Positions 44,994 to 54,943 of a stretch of DNA of 54,943 nucleotides are shown here, in pieces. The notes beneath the pieces were generated by a model. It saw nothing but the letters and a program-made list of their open reading frames with translations. It searched no databases and was not told the DNA's origin. The DNA comes from Adiantum capillus-veneris (taxonomy: Eukaryota > Streptophyta > Polypodiopsida > Polypodiales > Pteridaceae), in contig JABFUD020000387.1 of NCBI GenBank assembly GCA_014529385.2, forward strand, positions 1-54,943, given 5' to 3'. Both the position numbers and the translations under genes were made by a program. The number at the start of each line of letters is the position of its first letter. Positions within the stretch are counted from its first letter, which is position 1.

Positions 44994-47657
44994 ATGGCTC
45001 CAAAAAAACAGGTTGCAAGGGTTGCTGTCTCAGTTGACTATACTTGCAATGATCTTAGGAAATGGTATTTGGACATACATGGTATAGAGGGTGCACAATT
45101 TCATAAGGTGCATCTATTTATTGCCAAAAAGGAGAATGACAGCTTGTTTGAAGATGTTGGACAAGTTGTGGAAGCATCTGTCTCTGTAGTTGATAGTCAT
45201 CCGGAGGTGGAATGCATTGACATTCTAGTTCCAATGAATCTAGAATTTCAACTATCTCCAGGAGCATATGCATTGGAGCGCATGTCTAGAAACAAAGAAG
45301 AGACAATGTTTTCTCGAGGATGGAAGTTTGCAGAATCAAATCCAAATATCACAGCAGATCAACTTCAAAGCTCCATCATTGCCACACTACAACGAAAAAA
45401 GGTGAAAGCTTCACGACCACCATCCACAAAGAAGCAAGCAAAAGTGCAAAAAGTAGAAGCTAAGCGAACTAGTTCCATTTTGGATGTAGACAAGGCATCT
45501 TTGGCATCCTCATCAACAGAGGGTTCAATGTCAAAGATGAGAATTGTGGATCCAGATGTTTTAGAAGCTGAGGCCATGAAAGGACAAGAAAAAGATACAG
45601 GTGGAATGAATAAGTACATAAATTATTTTCCTTTCCAATATAGGGAATTTGATATCCCTATTCAAAATTGTTGGCTTGCTCCTGATCACTATAATGCACG
45701 TATTATGGATAAAAAACACGCTGAAAGTGTGTTATTTGGATTTTCACGGAGTACGACCAAGCCTGCAGCATGTGCATATTTGATGCCTGTTCGAAATGCA
45801 AAATCAAAGAAGGGGACTCCTTTGGCAGTAGAAGAGGTAGAGGAGCAAAAAATTAAAGATTATCATTATTGGATTCTTGATGGGCAGCATTCAATCTATG
45901 CTGCAAAAGTTTTGCTTCACAATGAACAAAACAACAAAGAGATCTTTGAAAGACTGATTAGCGTGTATAAATTTAGAAAGGCTCGCATTGTTGTGAATGC
46001 TCCTCCATTTGTTGCAACTGCTATATCTGCCATTGCAAATGAGGAGGCTCAGGCATTGTATGTCAAGCAACCTTACAGCCAAATATTGAGACATTTACGG
46101 AGTCAATGGATCTTCTCAGGACGACCACCAAAGGCAGCAAGTGGAATTGCAGAGGGACATGCATCTCGTGCCGGATGGGATGTAAGTTATTTTCTTTGTC
46201 TTTTTGATAGTGTTTAATTAACAAATCTTGCTCAATAGTTTAATTATTTCTCTATTTCTTTTTAGGCTTTTCTTCGATTGGCAAGAATGAGTGCAGCAGC
46301 AAGTTGGATTGCTAAACAGGCACACATGGTCACGTACTCTGATTTAGTTTATGATTGCTGGATAGAAATCATTGAAAAGCTAGAAGAGGAGAATAAGAAA
46401 CCCCCAACAACTGTATTTAGATACCTTTGTGGCCTTGAGGAATCAGAGGTAAAGACTATTCAAGAAGAGATTAGAGATGAGAAGATTTTACTGTCAAAGA
46501 GTGCAAAGGATGGTGATGCAACTGACATGTATGATCGAATCAAGCAGTTGAAGCAAGACAAATTGATTCAAGATGCACTTCTTGAAGGCTTCAACAATTT
46601 GAATGAGTCTTCACCATGTAAAGACTGGGAGGAGGTGGTCAAAATGTATAACATCAATGATGTTGTTTATAAAACAATTTTAATGCTATGCGAGGAATGG
46701 ATCAGATCTAGTTTGACGCGTGGAACAAAGAAAATGGCTTTTCCAGATGGAGCAATAAAATACATGCAATGGGCAATTCACCTTCAAAAGGAGAAAACTG
46801 AGCCTAGAGATTTGCCATGGTCAATCTATGTGGTGAGCCTACAAATGGAAGGCAATCTCTACTTGATGCGCCACTTCAATAATAAAGTGCCTATTGGCTT
46901 ATGTGTTTTAGATATGACAAAAAACGTTGGAGGCAATTTGAAGTGGAGTGAGGAGACATTTAACAATGCTTTGGATGGGATCTTGGCTATTGCTGGAGGG
47001 TCAACAGATCCTGGATTTGTCTTTCTTGCATTTGTGGATTTCACTAACTTCACAAAATTGCAATGTGCCTTTCACGCCATGGGAGATAATTTGAGCTACC
47101 ATTGTTGTGGTGCATTGCATCACTTTCCATCAGCTCCTTGCAAAGGAGCAATTCAATTCCTAACAGTTATTGCCTTCTTGGGACAAGGCAATGCATTTGA
47201 AGACCTGAGAAGAAGATCAGAGGAACATCCCATGCCAATTGATTGTTCTCTTCTTCAAGTAGCAGATAACGATATGTCAGATTTGCAATATTTGGAGGCC
47301 AAAAAAAGAGCTTTGGTCAAGCACTACATTCGTACATATTGTTTTGAAGACCGCAAGCTTGTTGATGTTTTTGGTGATGGCTCCTTGGTTGCACAAGAAG
47401 GAATACAACAGAAAAAAGAAGTTATATGCTTAATTGATAGTGTGGAGGAGGCAAAAAACGTGGAGACCATGCTGCTAGACTTTGTTAAGTCTCATGAAGA
47501 TATAGAAAAATGGGCTGGACTTCAACAATCCACTTCGCAATCAGATGACATTGTGCCTGTTACAGAGGAGTGCTCTCCACAAAGAGAAGAAGAAGAACAA
47601 CAACAACATCCTCTGTCAATGGAGGACTTTTTGGAAATGGAGACACGTATGTTTTGA
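44994..47657 (+). CDS. ParB-like (DGQH) protein, possibly methyltransferase-like C-terminus, 859 aa
   Basis: An acceptor (ttttgtttcag) ends at 44988, and ATG is at 44994 (MAPKKQVARVAVSVD). Exon 1 ends at 46181; the 84-bp intron 46182-46265 has donor gtaagtta and acceptor ctttttag. Exon 2 runs 46266-47657. Both exons are fully open, giving 859 aa. Residues about 215-310 look ParB-like: an N-R pair in DHYNARIMDKKH, then YWILDGQHSIYAAKVL with DGQH at 296-299. A Lys/Ser-rich linker precedes this. The C-terminal half is helical, then has KLVDVFGDGSLVAQEG at about 761-776, reminiscent of a methyltransferase motif I. That reading is weak. The tail is Glu/Gln-rich. A donor (cacgtatgt at 47645) could instead splice to the SET exon at 50234 in phase. 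Being open while its surroundings are decayed is notable. Confidence 0.65.
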
Positions 47658-50233
47658 GTTTCTTGTGCATGTTAGTGTTTCTTGTTACTGATTTGATACT
47701 CTTAATGTTAGATTTTGCTTTATATAGTATTGATTGAGTTTGTATTTTTATCTCAAGCATTCAAGGTTTGAATGTAAATAATAAATTACTTGAGTTTTTG
47801 AATGGTGGATCTTTAGACTAAAACTATAACATTTAATACTCACAAAGACTTAATTACTTAAGAGCTTGAACTCAATAAGTTTTGGACCTTTTATCAATAC
47901 CCCCTTGATATGATACATTAGATCGTAGCATGGTTAAATGGTGATGCTTCATAAATTGAACCTAGCTTAGACAGGTGTTGGAGCCTAAATTTAAACTAAC
48001 CTTGCTAGAAGGGAGCTTATGTTTGGACTTTGAGAACTAGCATAAGTAATCAATTAGAGCATAGATTAGACATGTGGTGGCGGCCTTAGAGACCAAAATC
48101 TTAATGAGCTTGGAAAGGTATTTAAGTACTGCAATTTACTTAGTTTTAGTACTCATTAAAGGCATAGCTTGACAAAAGGTGGACCTTACATGGATCCTAA
48201 TTTCAAGAGGTGTGGTAGACCTTCAAACCAAGCTCATATAGCTTGGACATGTGGTGACCTTGCATGGAAGACTAGTTTAGACAAGTGTGGTACACCTTGT
48301 AACCAACACCCATTTGTTATATTAGCTTGGACAAGTGGTGGACCTTGCTTTTATGTTTCAATGGAGCATATTTTGGACAGGTGGTAGACCTTGTTTCTCT
48401 CCATGCTTCAATGGAGAGAAACATTAGCTTGGACAAGTGGTGGACCTTGTTTTTATGTTTTAAAGGAGCATATTTCGGACAAGTGGTAGACATTGTTTCT
48501 CTCCATGGTTCAATGGAACCCACCTTAGACAAGTGAAGTACCTTGAAACCAAACCCCCATAATACAACCTACTAAATAGGTTGGAAAATTGGTGGTATAT
48601 GAAACCATCCATGATAGAGCATAGTATAGGTGAAAACGTAGTGGTCCTTATATCAATTACCCATGCATAGCTTGGACAAGTGGTGGACCTTGATTCTCTC
48701 TATGTTTCAATGGATCCTATCTTGGACTATAGATATATCTTACTTATTTCCATGCTTCAATGGATTGTAGCTTGGATAAGGAGTGGACTTCAAACAAAAC
48801 TCCACAGCATAGCATATATTAACAATTCATGGGTTTTATAGAGATTTCTTGCCTATTTTGGAGAGTTGGTACACCTTTATTCTCCATTCTTCAATGGATC
48901 TGAGGTTGGACAAGCGGAGCTGGAGAAGTGGTCAACCTTAAAATGAAACCTCCCATGCTACAACCCATCATAGATCGTATATGTAGTGGACCTTGAAACT
49001 CTTTTATGTCCCTAGCTTAGAGAAGCATTGCACTCTTGATTATCTCCATACATGAAGGCAAGGTTGGACAAGTGGTGGACCTTCAAACCAGAATCTCTAT
49101 GCAATAATAGGCAAGTGGTGGAGCTTGTTTTCTCCATGTTCCAATGGAGCCTAGCTTAGACAAACAATGGAGCTTGCTTCTCTCCATGTTTCAATGGATC
49201 CTAGCTTAGAAAAGTGGTGGAGCTTTGCTTCTCTCCATGTTCCAATGGACCATAGCTTAGACAAGTGGTAGACCTTGAAAAAAACCCCTCGTATACAACA
49301 TATTATGGGGTTTTCATGTTTCAATGGCACCTAGCTTGGACAAATGGTAGAGCTTGCTTCTCTTTATGTTTCAATGGATCCAATCTTAGCCAAGTGGTGG
49401 ACCTTGAAACAAGAATCCCCCCCCCCATGTACAACGTATTATGGGTTTTGAAAGCACTGGGAGAAAATAATAGCTTTGATAAGTGGTGGACCTTGCTTCT
49501 CTCCATGCTTCAATGGAGCCGAGGTTGGACACATGTTGGAGAGAAGATGGTTGCCCATGAAATAAGACCATGCATGCTATAATCAATCATATGTTGTACA
49601 CATGGTGGACCTTGCAATTGTTTTATATGCCTAACTTGGACAAGTGGAGGACCCTTGATTACCTCCAGATATCAACAACAAGCCAAGTTTGGACAAGTGT
49701 AGTACCACCAAACCAGAATCTCTATGCTACAATAGAGTATAGGTAGGACACGCAGTGAACCTTGATATCAAACCATCCATGCTACTAGAGATGATAGGTT
49801 TCACATGTGGTGGAACCTTGTATCAATGTTCTATGTGTAGTTTTTGACTAGTGATAGACCTTGAAACTAATCCCTCTAGGCTACAAGAAAAAAGAGATGG
49901 ATGAGGAGGCTAGACTACTTTTGTTGCATCAATGCATCCCATGTTACCACATATACTATAGGGTTCTTGGATAAGTGTTGGATCTTGTGTCAATGCTCCA
50001 TGTCTAGCTTGGACAAGTGGTGGACCTTGGTTCTCTCTATGCTTCAAATGGGCAATAGATTGGAGACACAGTGGCCTTTTTTTTCCAATGATTTTATTTT
50101 TTGGAAACCTTGGAGGCACCATGTAAGAGGCACTCTAAGTCTTCCATACAATGGACCTATTGGACTATAAAATAATGATATCTTTCTTTGATATTGTCAT
50201 TATTTTATGCATAATATTTTCTTCTTTTTGCAG
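47658..50233. repeat. Divergent satellite, possibly an intron (family C)
   Basis: Irregular copies of the gacaagtggtggacctt box and of tctctccatgtttcaatgga spread over 2.5 kb, less ordered than 37-45 kb. No coding exon recognised. Ends at a strong acceptor (cttctttttgcag, 50221-50233). Confidence 0.75.
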
Positions 50234-50785
50234 ACACAAAGGAGTTAAGTGATATAAAAACTAGATGTATTTCACACTATGATTGGCATGAAGATCCTTT
50301 TGGGACACCAACTTTTCTATTCCCAAAGATGTAATTTTCCATATTAACGGTGTGGATTTTGAAGTGCGACTTTCATGTATTGAAGGAGCTGGTTATGGGC
50401 TATTTGTGCATACTACCCTGGAAAGTGGTTTGACTATTCTAAACTATGGAGGGCATAAGTATAGATTTCAAGACTGGAAAAAGATATGCAAATTTTCCAA
50501 GAGCTTATAAATATTCTCTTCTAGAGGATCCAAACATAGAAGAAGAGGAAGATCAATCATACATTATTGGTTGTGTAGAAGAAGGAAACGTGTCGGGCTA
50601 TATAAATAGTTTCACAGTACAAATTTCTGTCCCAACGTACGCTATACATTTGATCCAAATTTGCCACCTTGGCATAAATGCACCTCTTCACACATCAAGT
50701 CAAAGAATATGGCCATGTATGCATTGAGACTATTTGTCAAGTTGAAGCAGGAGAAGAGTTGTTTGCTGACTATAACTTTACTTGA
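50234..50785 (+). pseudogene. SET-domain exon, frameshifted
   Basis: After the acceptor the first frame reads TKELSDIKTRCISHYDWHED to FPKM, then stops. Adjoining frames continue a SET domain in order: VRLSCIEGAGYGLFVHTTLE, ILNYGGHKY, then YIIGCVEEGNVSGYINS, CPNVRYTFDPN, and finally VEAGEELFADYNFT before TGA at 50783-50785. The last parts match the SET core (GN..gyiNs, PN, GEEL..DY), the catalytic region of lysine methyltransferases. At least three frame changes are needed, so no active enzyme is made. Splicing from 47647 to 50234 would be in phase, so it may be the former C-terminus of the gene at 44994, or a separate gene. Confidence 0.75.
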
Positions 50786-51428
50786 CATTGTAAAGTATTG
50801 TACATGGATGGAAATCTCAAGTACATGCATCATTTTCATTTTTCATGGATGAAATCTCAAGTGAATATAACATTTGATTATTGTTTAGTTTATGCTCAAC
50901 GAGAATCTAAAGTGCTCTTATGCTTTGTGTGTTGTCTAACATATTTGACTACCTTGGCCATAGAATCTTGATTCTACTCTAGATTTGTGATAAATCTTAC
51001 CAAAATTTAATCAATGTCTAGGTTGGACAAGTGGTGGGGCTTCAAACATTACTGTCTTAAACAAGTGGAGTTATCTTACTTGAATAAGTGGTGGCCCTTT
51101 GAATCCAAATCTAAGCCAAATCTCTAATTATTTTCTTGTAGTCTAGGTTGGACATTTGGTGGACCTTGTATCCATGTTTCCTCAACAAGGGTGGCTTTTA
51201 GTTTTCACTTTAAGTACTCATCTTTAATAAAGTGTAGGATGGAAAATGTTGAGTTAGTGATTGTATTTTAGACAAGTGGTGTTTGGTGTACGAATGCTGA
51301 AAATGGTTGCAAGGATTCTAACAACGACTTTACCTTAAATAAATTTCTTACTAGGATTTCTACATATAAATATGGTGAATAAAATTCTAGTGGTTTTGAG
51401 ATACCATTTGTGTGGTGTGTTTTCTTAG
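50786..51428. repeat. AT-rich spacer with scattered satellite boxes
   Basis: Isolated boxes (ggttggacaagtggtgg near 51022, gacaagtggtg near 51273) in AT-rich DNA, ending at an acceptor (tgttttcttag). No gene. Confidence 0.55.
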
Positions 51429-52587
51429 ATTCACAAACTGGGATGGATAATGCTCCTATGGTTCAGTCAACAACTATAGAATCCATAGATTCTATGGTTT
51501 CTAAAGTGCCCAAGATGGATGATATTTCATACTAGAGTCTAGTGTTGTGCAACTTGAGCAAGCTTCCAATAATGAGAACCAAGAAATCGATGCTTCAAAA
51601 ATGCAACATACATCAAAAGAGACTGAAAAGTCCACTCACGAGCTATTGCCAATTGGTACTACGTCATGTAGCGTAGATTTTGAGAAATCCATGCTTACAA
51701 TTATATTGGATTTAAATGGTCTATTGTTGAAACGTTCCCCTCAACCATCCTCACACACCACAACTCATGTGCAATGGATTCAAAAAGATATATTATACTC
51801 AGGCCAGTTGCATCCAATTCTTGAAGACTATTTTACAAAGGTTTAATGTTGCAATTTGGTCGACAGCTACTAGGAATAATGTGTATCAAATCCTTGCAGC
51901 ACTAAACAACTTAGCTGAGGATACATTGCCTTTCTTTGCATTTGGTCGCAAGATGTTTGCTACACCGCTCAAACTCAAAATTGTTTAGACCCGACAATCC
52001 AAACGTTGAGGCAATGTTCAAGCCTCTAGCCAAAATTGCCATGGGGTTTGAATGTGATCCACAAAGAACAGTGCTTATTGATGACTCTCCTTACAAGGGA
52101 TGTATTTCACCAGCAAACAATTGCATTTTTCCACCACAATTTGATGCTGAGAAGATGGTGACAATATGCTCTTGGAGGAGCTACTGCCATACTTGATTCA
52201 GCTTGAAGAGAAAGGGATGTGCGTGATTTAATTGCTTCTAATCGTTATGGACAACCTATAAAGTGACAAATGTAGTGAATACAAACAAATCATGGAGTAT
52301 TGGAAGCAGAAAAATGATGTTTGGTCAGCTAAGGTTTCTTTACAAGAAGAATACCACCTGCAAAAGGTGACAGGGATGAAACTATCATTGAAGATGCAAG
52401 TGACACAAGCCACCGCAATGAAATGAGAAGAGCCCAAATACAAGAGATCTTAGCAAAGGAGCGTACACCCATTGAAAGCATGAAGGCGTCACAATTGACC
52501 ACTTTAGCTAGGCAATTGGGTTTAAACACAAAAGGAGTTTTGAAGGCAACCACAGCAAAGGCTTATATAAATAAGGTGAAAGCATGA
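51429..52587 (+). pseudogene. FCP1/NIF-type phosphatase-like gene, frameshifted
   Basis: Behind an acceptor at 51428 come short open frames (MDNAPMVQSTTIESIDSMVS, then a frame from 51547) with a low-complexity head. An FCP1-homology (HAD) domain follows at 51680-52180: LTIILDLNGLLLKR, FNVAIWSTATRNNVYQIL, FGRKMFA, then VLIDDSPYKG and NNCIFPPQF. The nucleophile motif reads DLN where active FCP1 enzymes have DxD, as in some plant relatives. Next are LLPYLIQLEE, SNRYGQPI and a helical tail, EMRRAQIQEILAKERTPIES to a stop at 52585-52587. The last helices (LTTLARQLGLNTKGVLKATT) resemble a SAP-type fold, weakly. Frameshifts near 51535, 51840, 51985, 52190 and 52365 inactivate it. Confidence 0.72.
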
Positions 52588-52718
52588 GAACAATCTTCTA
52601 AGGCTGGATAGAAAGCAACCCTAAGGTACTAGTGACATGTCATATATTCTTGATACACATGCTTGAACACTCATGTGCATGGTATCTAACAAATCTTTCT
52701 TTTTATTCCTTCTTGCAG

Positions 52719-52826
52719 GATCTTACAAAGGATACTACTAGATGGAGCTCAATCAATAGAGATTTTGATATGTTTGCTCAAATAAATGAAGCAGTCACCT
52801 ACATTTTTTGTTTATCAAATTCTTGA
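52719..52826 (+). pseudogene. Possible last exon of the preceding gene
   Basis: A strong acceptor (attccttcttgcag) is followed by DLTKDTTRWSSINRDFDMFA and a stop at 52824-52826. It has the look of a short terminal exon; no domain. The link to the FCP1-like gene is by position only. Confidence 0.35.
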
Positions 52827-53119
52827 GAGACTTTATTTTAGTTTGTAATCATCAAATGAAATGAAAAGTATCCTTCTTATTAAGATTGTTGATCCTTTTT
52901 CTTGTTCAAAACTTTCAATTGTGATTTATAGTTTTGTTAGCATGAGATTGTGCTTTTTTAGTTTGAAAAAAACTGTCAAAGATCCAAGTCTTTTTGGCTT
53001 TACTTAAGTTATTAATTGTGAAAGATCCAAGTTTTTTGCTTTACTTAAGTTATTGATTGCCTATGTAATAGTCCTTAAAACAATATCGGATGGCTTTCTT
53101 GCTCCCATGTCTCACATTG
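52827..53119. other. AT-rich spacer
   Basis: Includes a short direct repeat (ctttacttaagttatt near 53000 and 53040). No gene. Confidence 0.4.
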
Positions 53120-54943
53120 GTCTTTAGGTAAGACAAGTGGTGACCTTGAAAGTATGGTCTCATATCTCGATCAAGTGAAGAGACATGAAGCTTAAATATC
53201 ACTACTATGTATCTAGTGTTAAACTCCATCGAGACAAAGACTAGATGCCAAATTGCAGTCGAGTTTAAGTGAAAATCCATTTGAGCTAAGGTAAAACCTT
53301 ATAGTGCCTCATTTTCTAGGATTCTACCCCATCAAGGAAGTTAGAATCTAGCACAAACCAATTAAGACTCTTTTGGAGCCTAGATAGACAATCGTGGAAC
53401 TTATGAAACTTATTATTGAGTTAGAGTCTAGTTTAATAAGCAAAAGATCTTCAAACCAGCACTTGGACTTTCTTACTATTCAATATTCAAAGTCCCTTGA
53501 GGCTAACAAATTACATACCCACTTGTAACCTAACTAATGAGTAATTATATAGATCTAAGCAAGTATATATAATGAGTCTTCAAACTAATAATCCAAGGGA
53601 AGAGAGTAGCAAGGTCCACTACTTGTCCAAGCTCACTCTAGACAACATAGAAAGATGCTAGTTCTACTAATTGTCTAATTATAGGCATGGAGAAATGATA
53701 GAAGGTTGACCACTTGTCCCAACCTATCATCTCTAGTAAGATGGGAGGTTTGGCCTTAAGATTCACCATGTAACCAACCTATACATCATTGTATTATGAA
53801 GAGTAAAAAAGCAAAGCTCCACCACTTGTCCAAGCTAGTTCTAAAATCCACATGGAGATAAGCAAGCTCCACCATTGTCAAATCTCTCTTCCATTAAAAC
53901 ATGAAAAAACTCAGCTATGTTGTACAGGGGGACTTTTTTCCAAGGTCCACCACTTGTCCAAGCTAGGATCCATTAAAACATGGAAAAGAAACAAAGCTCC
54001 ACCACTTGTCCAACCATTAGGTTGCAAAAGTATATGTGTTGTCTAAACTCGGTATGGTAAAAATAATGAAGGTCCACCACTTGAAAAACATGGAGCGAAG
54101 TAACTTCCACCATGTCACCAATATGTAAAGTCCCATTGAAACACCCTAAAACAGATGATATTTTGTACATAGGGGATGTACAATCAAGATCCACCACTTG
54201 TCTAACTGTATCCCAAGTAGCTTGATAGTTTGTTTAAGATTCACCACTTGTCCACTCTATTCATTGTATTAAAAAGGATTGGGTGTTAAGGTCCACCACT
54301 TGTCCAACCTATAAGGGTATATTTTAAATGGTTTTTTTCTCACACTTGAACTACCCATGATATGTTTTTTACAGGGAGTTTTTGTTTCAATGTCCACCCA
54401 AAATAAAACTTGTCCAAGCTAACTCTATTGAAACATAGAGAGAAGCAAAGATCCACCACTTGTCCAAGCTAGCTCCATTGAAACATGGAGAGAAGGATGC
54501 TCCACCATTTCTCCAAGATAGGCTCCATTGAAACATGGAGAGAATCAAGCTCCACCATGTCTCCAAGCTAGGCTCCATTAAATACCCCTAAACCCATTTT
54601 ATTTTGTACATGGGGGTTTATTTCAAGGCCCACCACTTGTCCTAACCTATTATCACCCTAGTAGCAAAGTGGTTTGGTCTCAAGAAACACCACTTGTACA
54701 CTCTATGTCATTATATTAGGAAGAACTATGTGTTTAAGGTCCACCACTTGTCCAACCTATAAGGTTATATCTTAAATGGTATCCTTTCTCACCACTTGAA
54801 ATGCCCATGATATGTTTTACATGGGGTTTTCATTCCAAGGTCCACCACTTGTCCAAGCTAACTCTATTAAACATAGAGAGAAGCAAAGGTCCACCACTTG
54901 TCCAAGCTAACTCATTCAAACATAGAGAGAAGCAAATGTTCAC
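53120..54943. repeat. Satellite in inverted orientation, continues past the window
   Basis: Here the box appears as aaggtccaccacttgtcc, the reverse complement of that in 32.8-51 kb. From about 54240 the order of motifs (tccaacctataagg, accacttgaa, cccatgatatg, gagagaagcaaa) is the exact reverse of a family B unit. The first few hundred bases are decayed. Confidence 0.92.
53551..53683. repeat. Array-edge landmark, right copy (inverted)
   Basis: Reads as the reverse complement of 44767-44898 with moderate divergence (agatctaagcaagtat ... ctactaattgtctaatt). Similarity ends inside both copies at the agatct word. Confidence 0.85.

Overview
The window looks like repeat-dominated nuclear DNA of a land plant. 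Spliced GT-AG introns, Ty1/copia and Ty3/gypsy LTR retrotransposons primed by initiator Met-tRNA, a tRNA-type SINE-like element, long satellite arrays, and scraps of plant families (an AVT6-type amino-acid transporter, a PPR-like piece) all point that way. A large-genome, seed-free plant such as a fern is my guess from the style of the DUF7869-like and orphan genes; the window does not prove it.

Layout. 1-0.3 kb: 3' part of a divergent histone H3-like gene, frameshifted near its end. 0.37-1.15 kb: a composite foldback element made of two 161-bp hairpins in mirror-image flanks. 1.27-4.42 kb: two minus-strand two-exon orphan genes; one has an in-frame stop, the other (415 aa) is open. 5.2-24.76 kb: a three-level nest. 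A decayed copia, with an inverted relative of its own 5' part beside its left LTR, was hit in its RNase H region by a gypsy chromovirus (10220-24537, TSD ATGGT). That element was in turn hit by a younger copia (12184-17820, minus strand, TSD TAAAT) whose polyprotein is open apart from one stop codon.

24.8-29.6 kb: low gene content, with a SINE-like element, an inverted repeat, a transporter exon and a PPR-like scrap, a hexanucleotide repeat, a 152-bp AT-rich tandem repeat, and the chromodomain end plus 3' LTR of a second chromovirus. 29.6-32.74 kb: a minus-strand DUF7869-like (possibly transposase-like) gene with several stops and a frameshift.

32.85-54.94 kb: satellite DNA built around the recurring box ggacaagtggtggacctt. 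It includes a 316-bp tandem family (32.9-34.1 kb) and a higher-order array with alternating units near 363 and 442 bp (37.3-44.9 kb). Set in the satellite is a plus-strand gene block at 45.0-52.8 kb: an open two-exon gene with a ParB-like DGQH motif and a possible methyltransferase-like motif, then decayed SET-domain and FCP1/NIF-phosphatase-like exons, each behind a good splice acceptor. From about 53.1 kb the satellite reappears in the opposite orientation, and a landmark at 44767-44898 is repeated inverted at 53551-53683. The block is therefore enclosed by large inverted satellite arms. This enclosed chromatin-type gene block, next to a transposase-like gene, is the best candidate here for an undescribed mobile unit.

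All coordinates and splice sites were read by eye. Family assignments rest on remembered motifs, not on searches.
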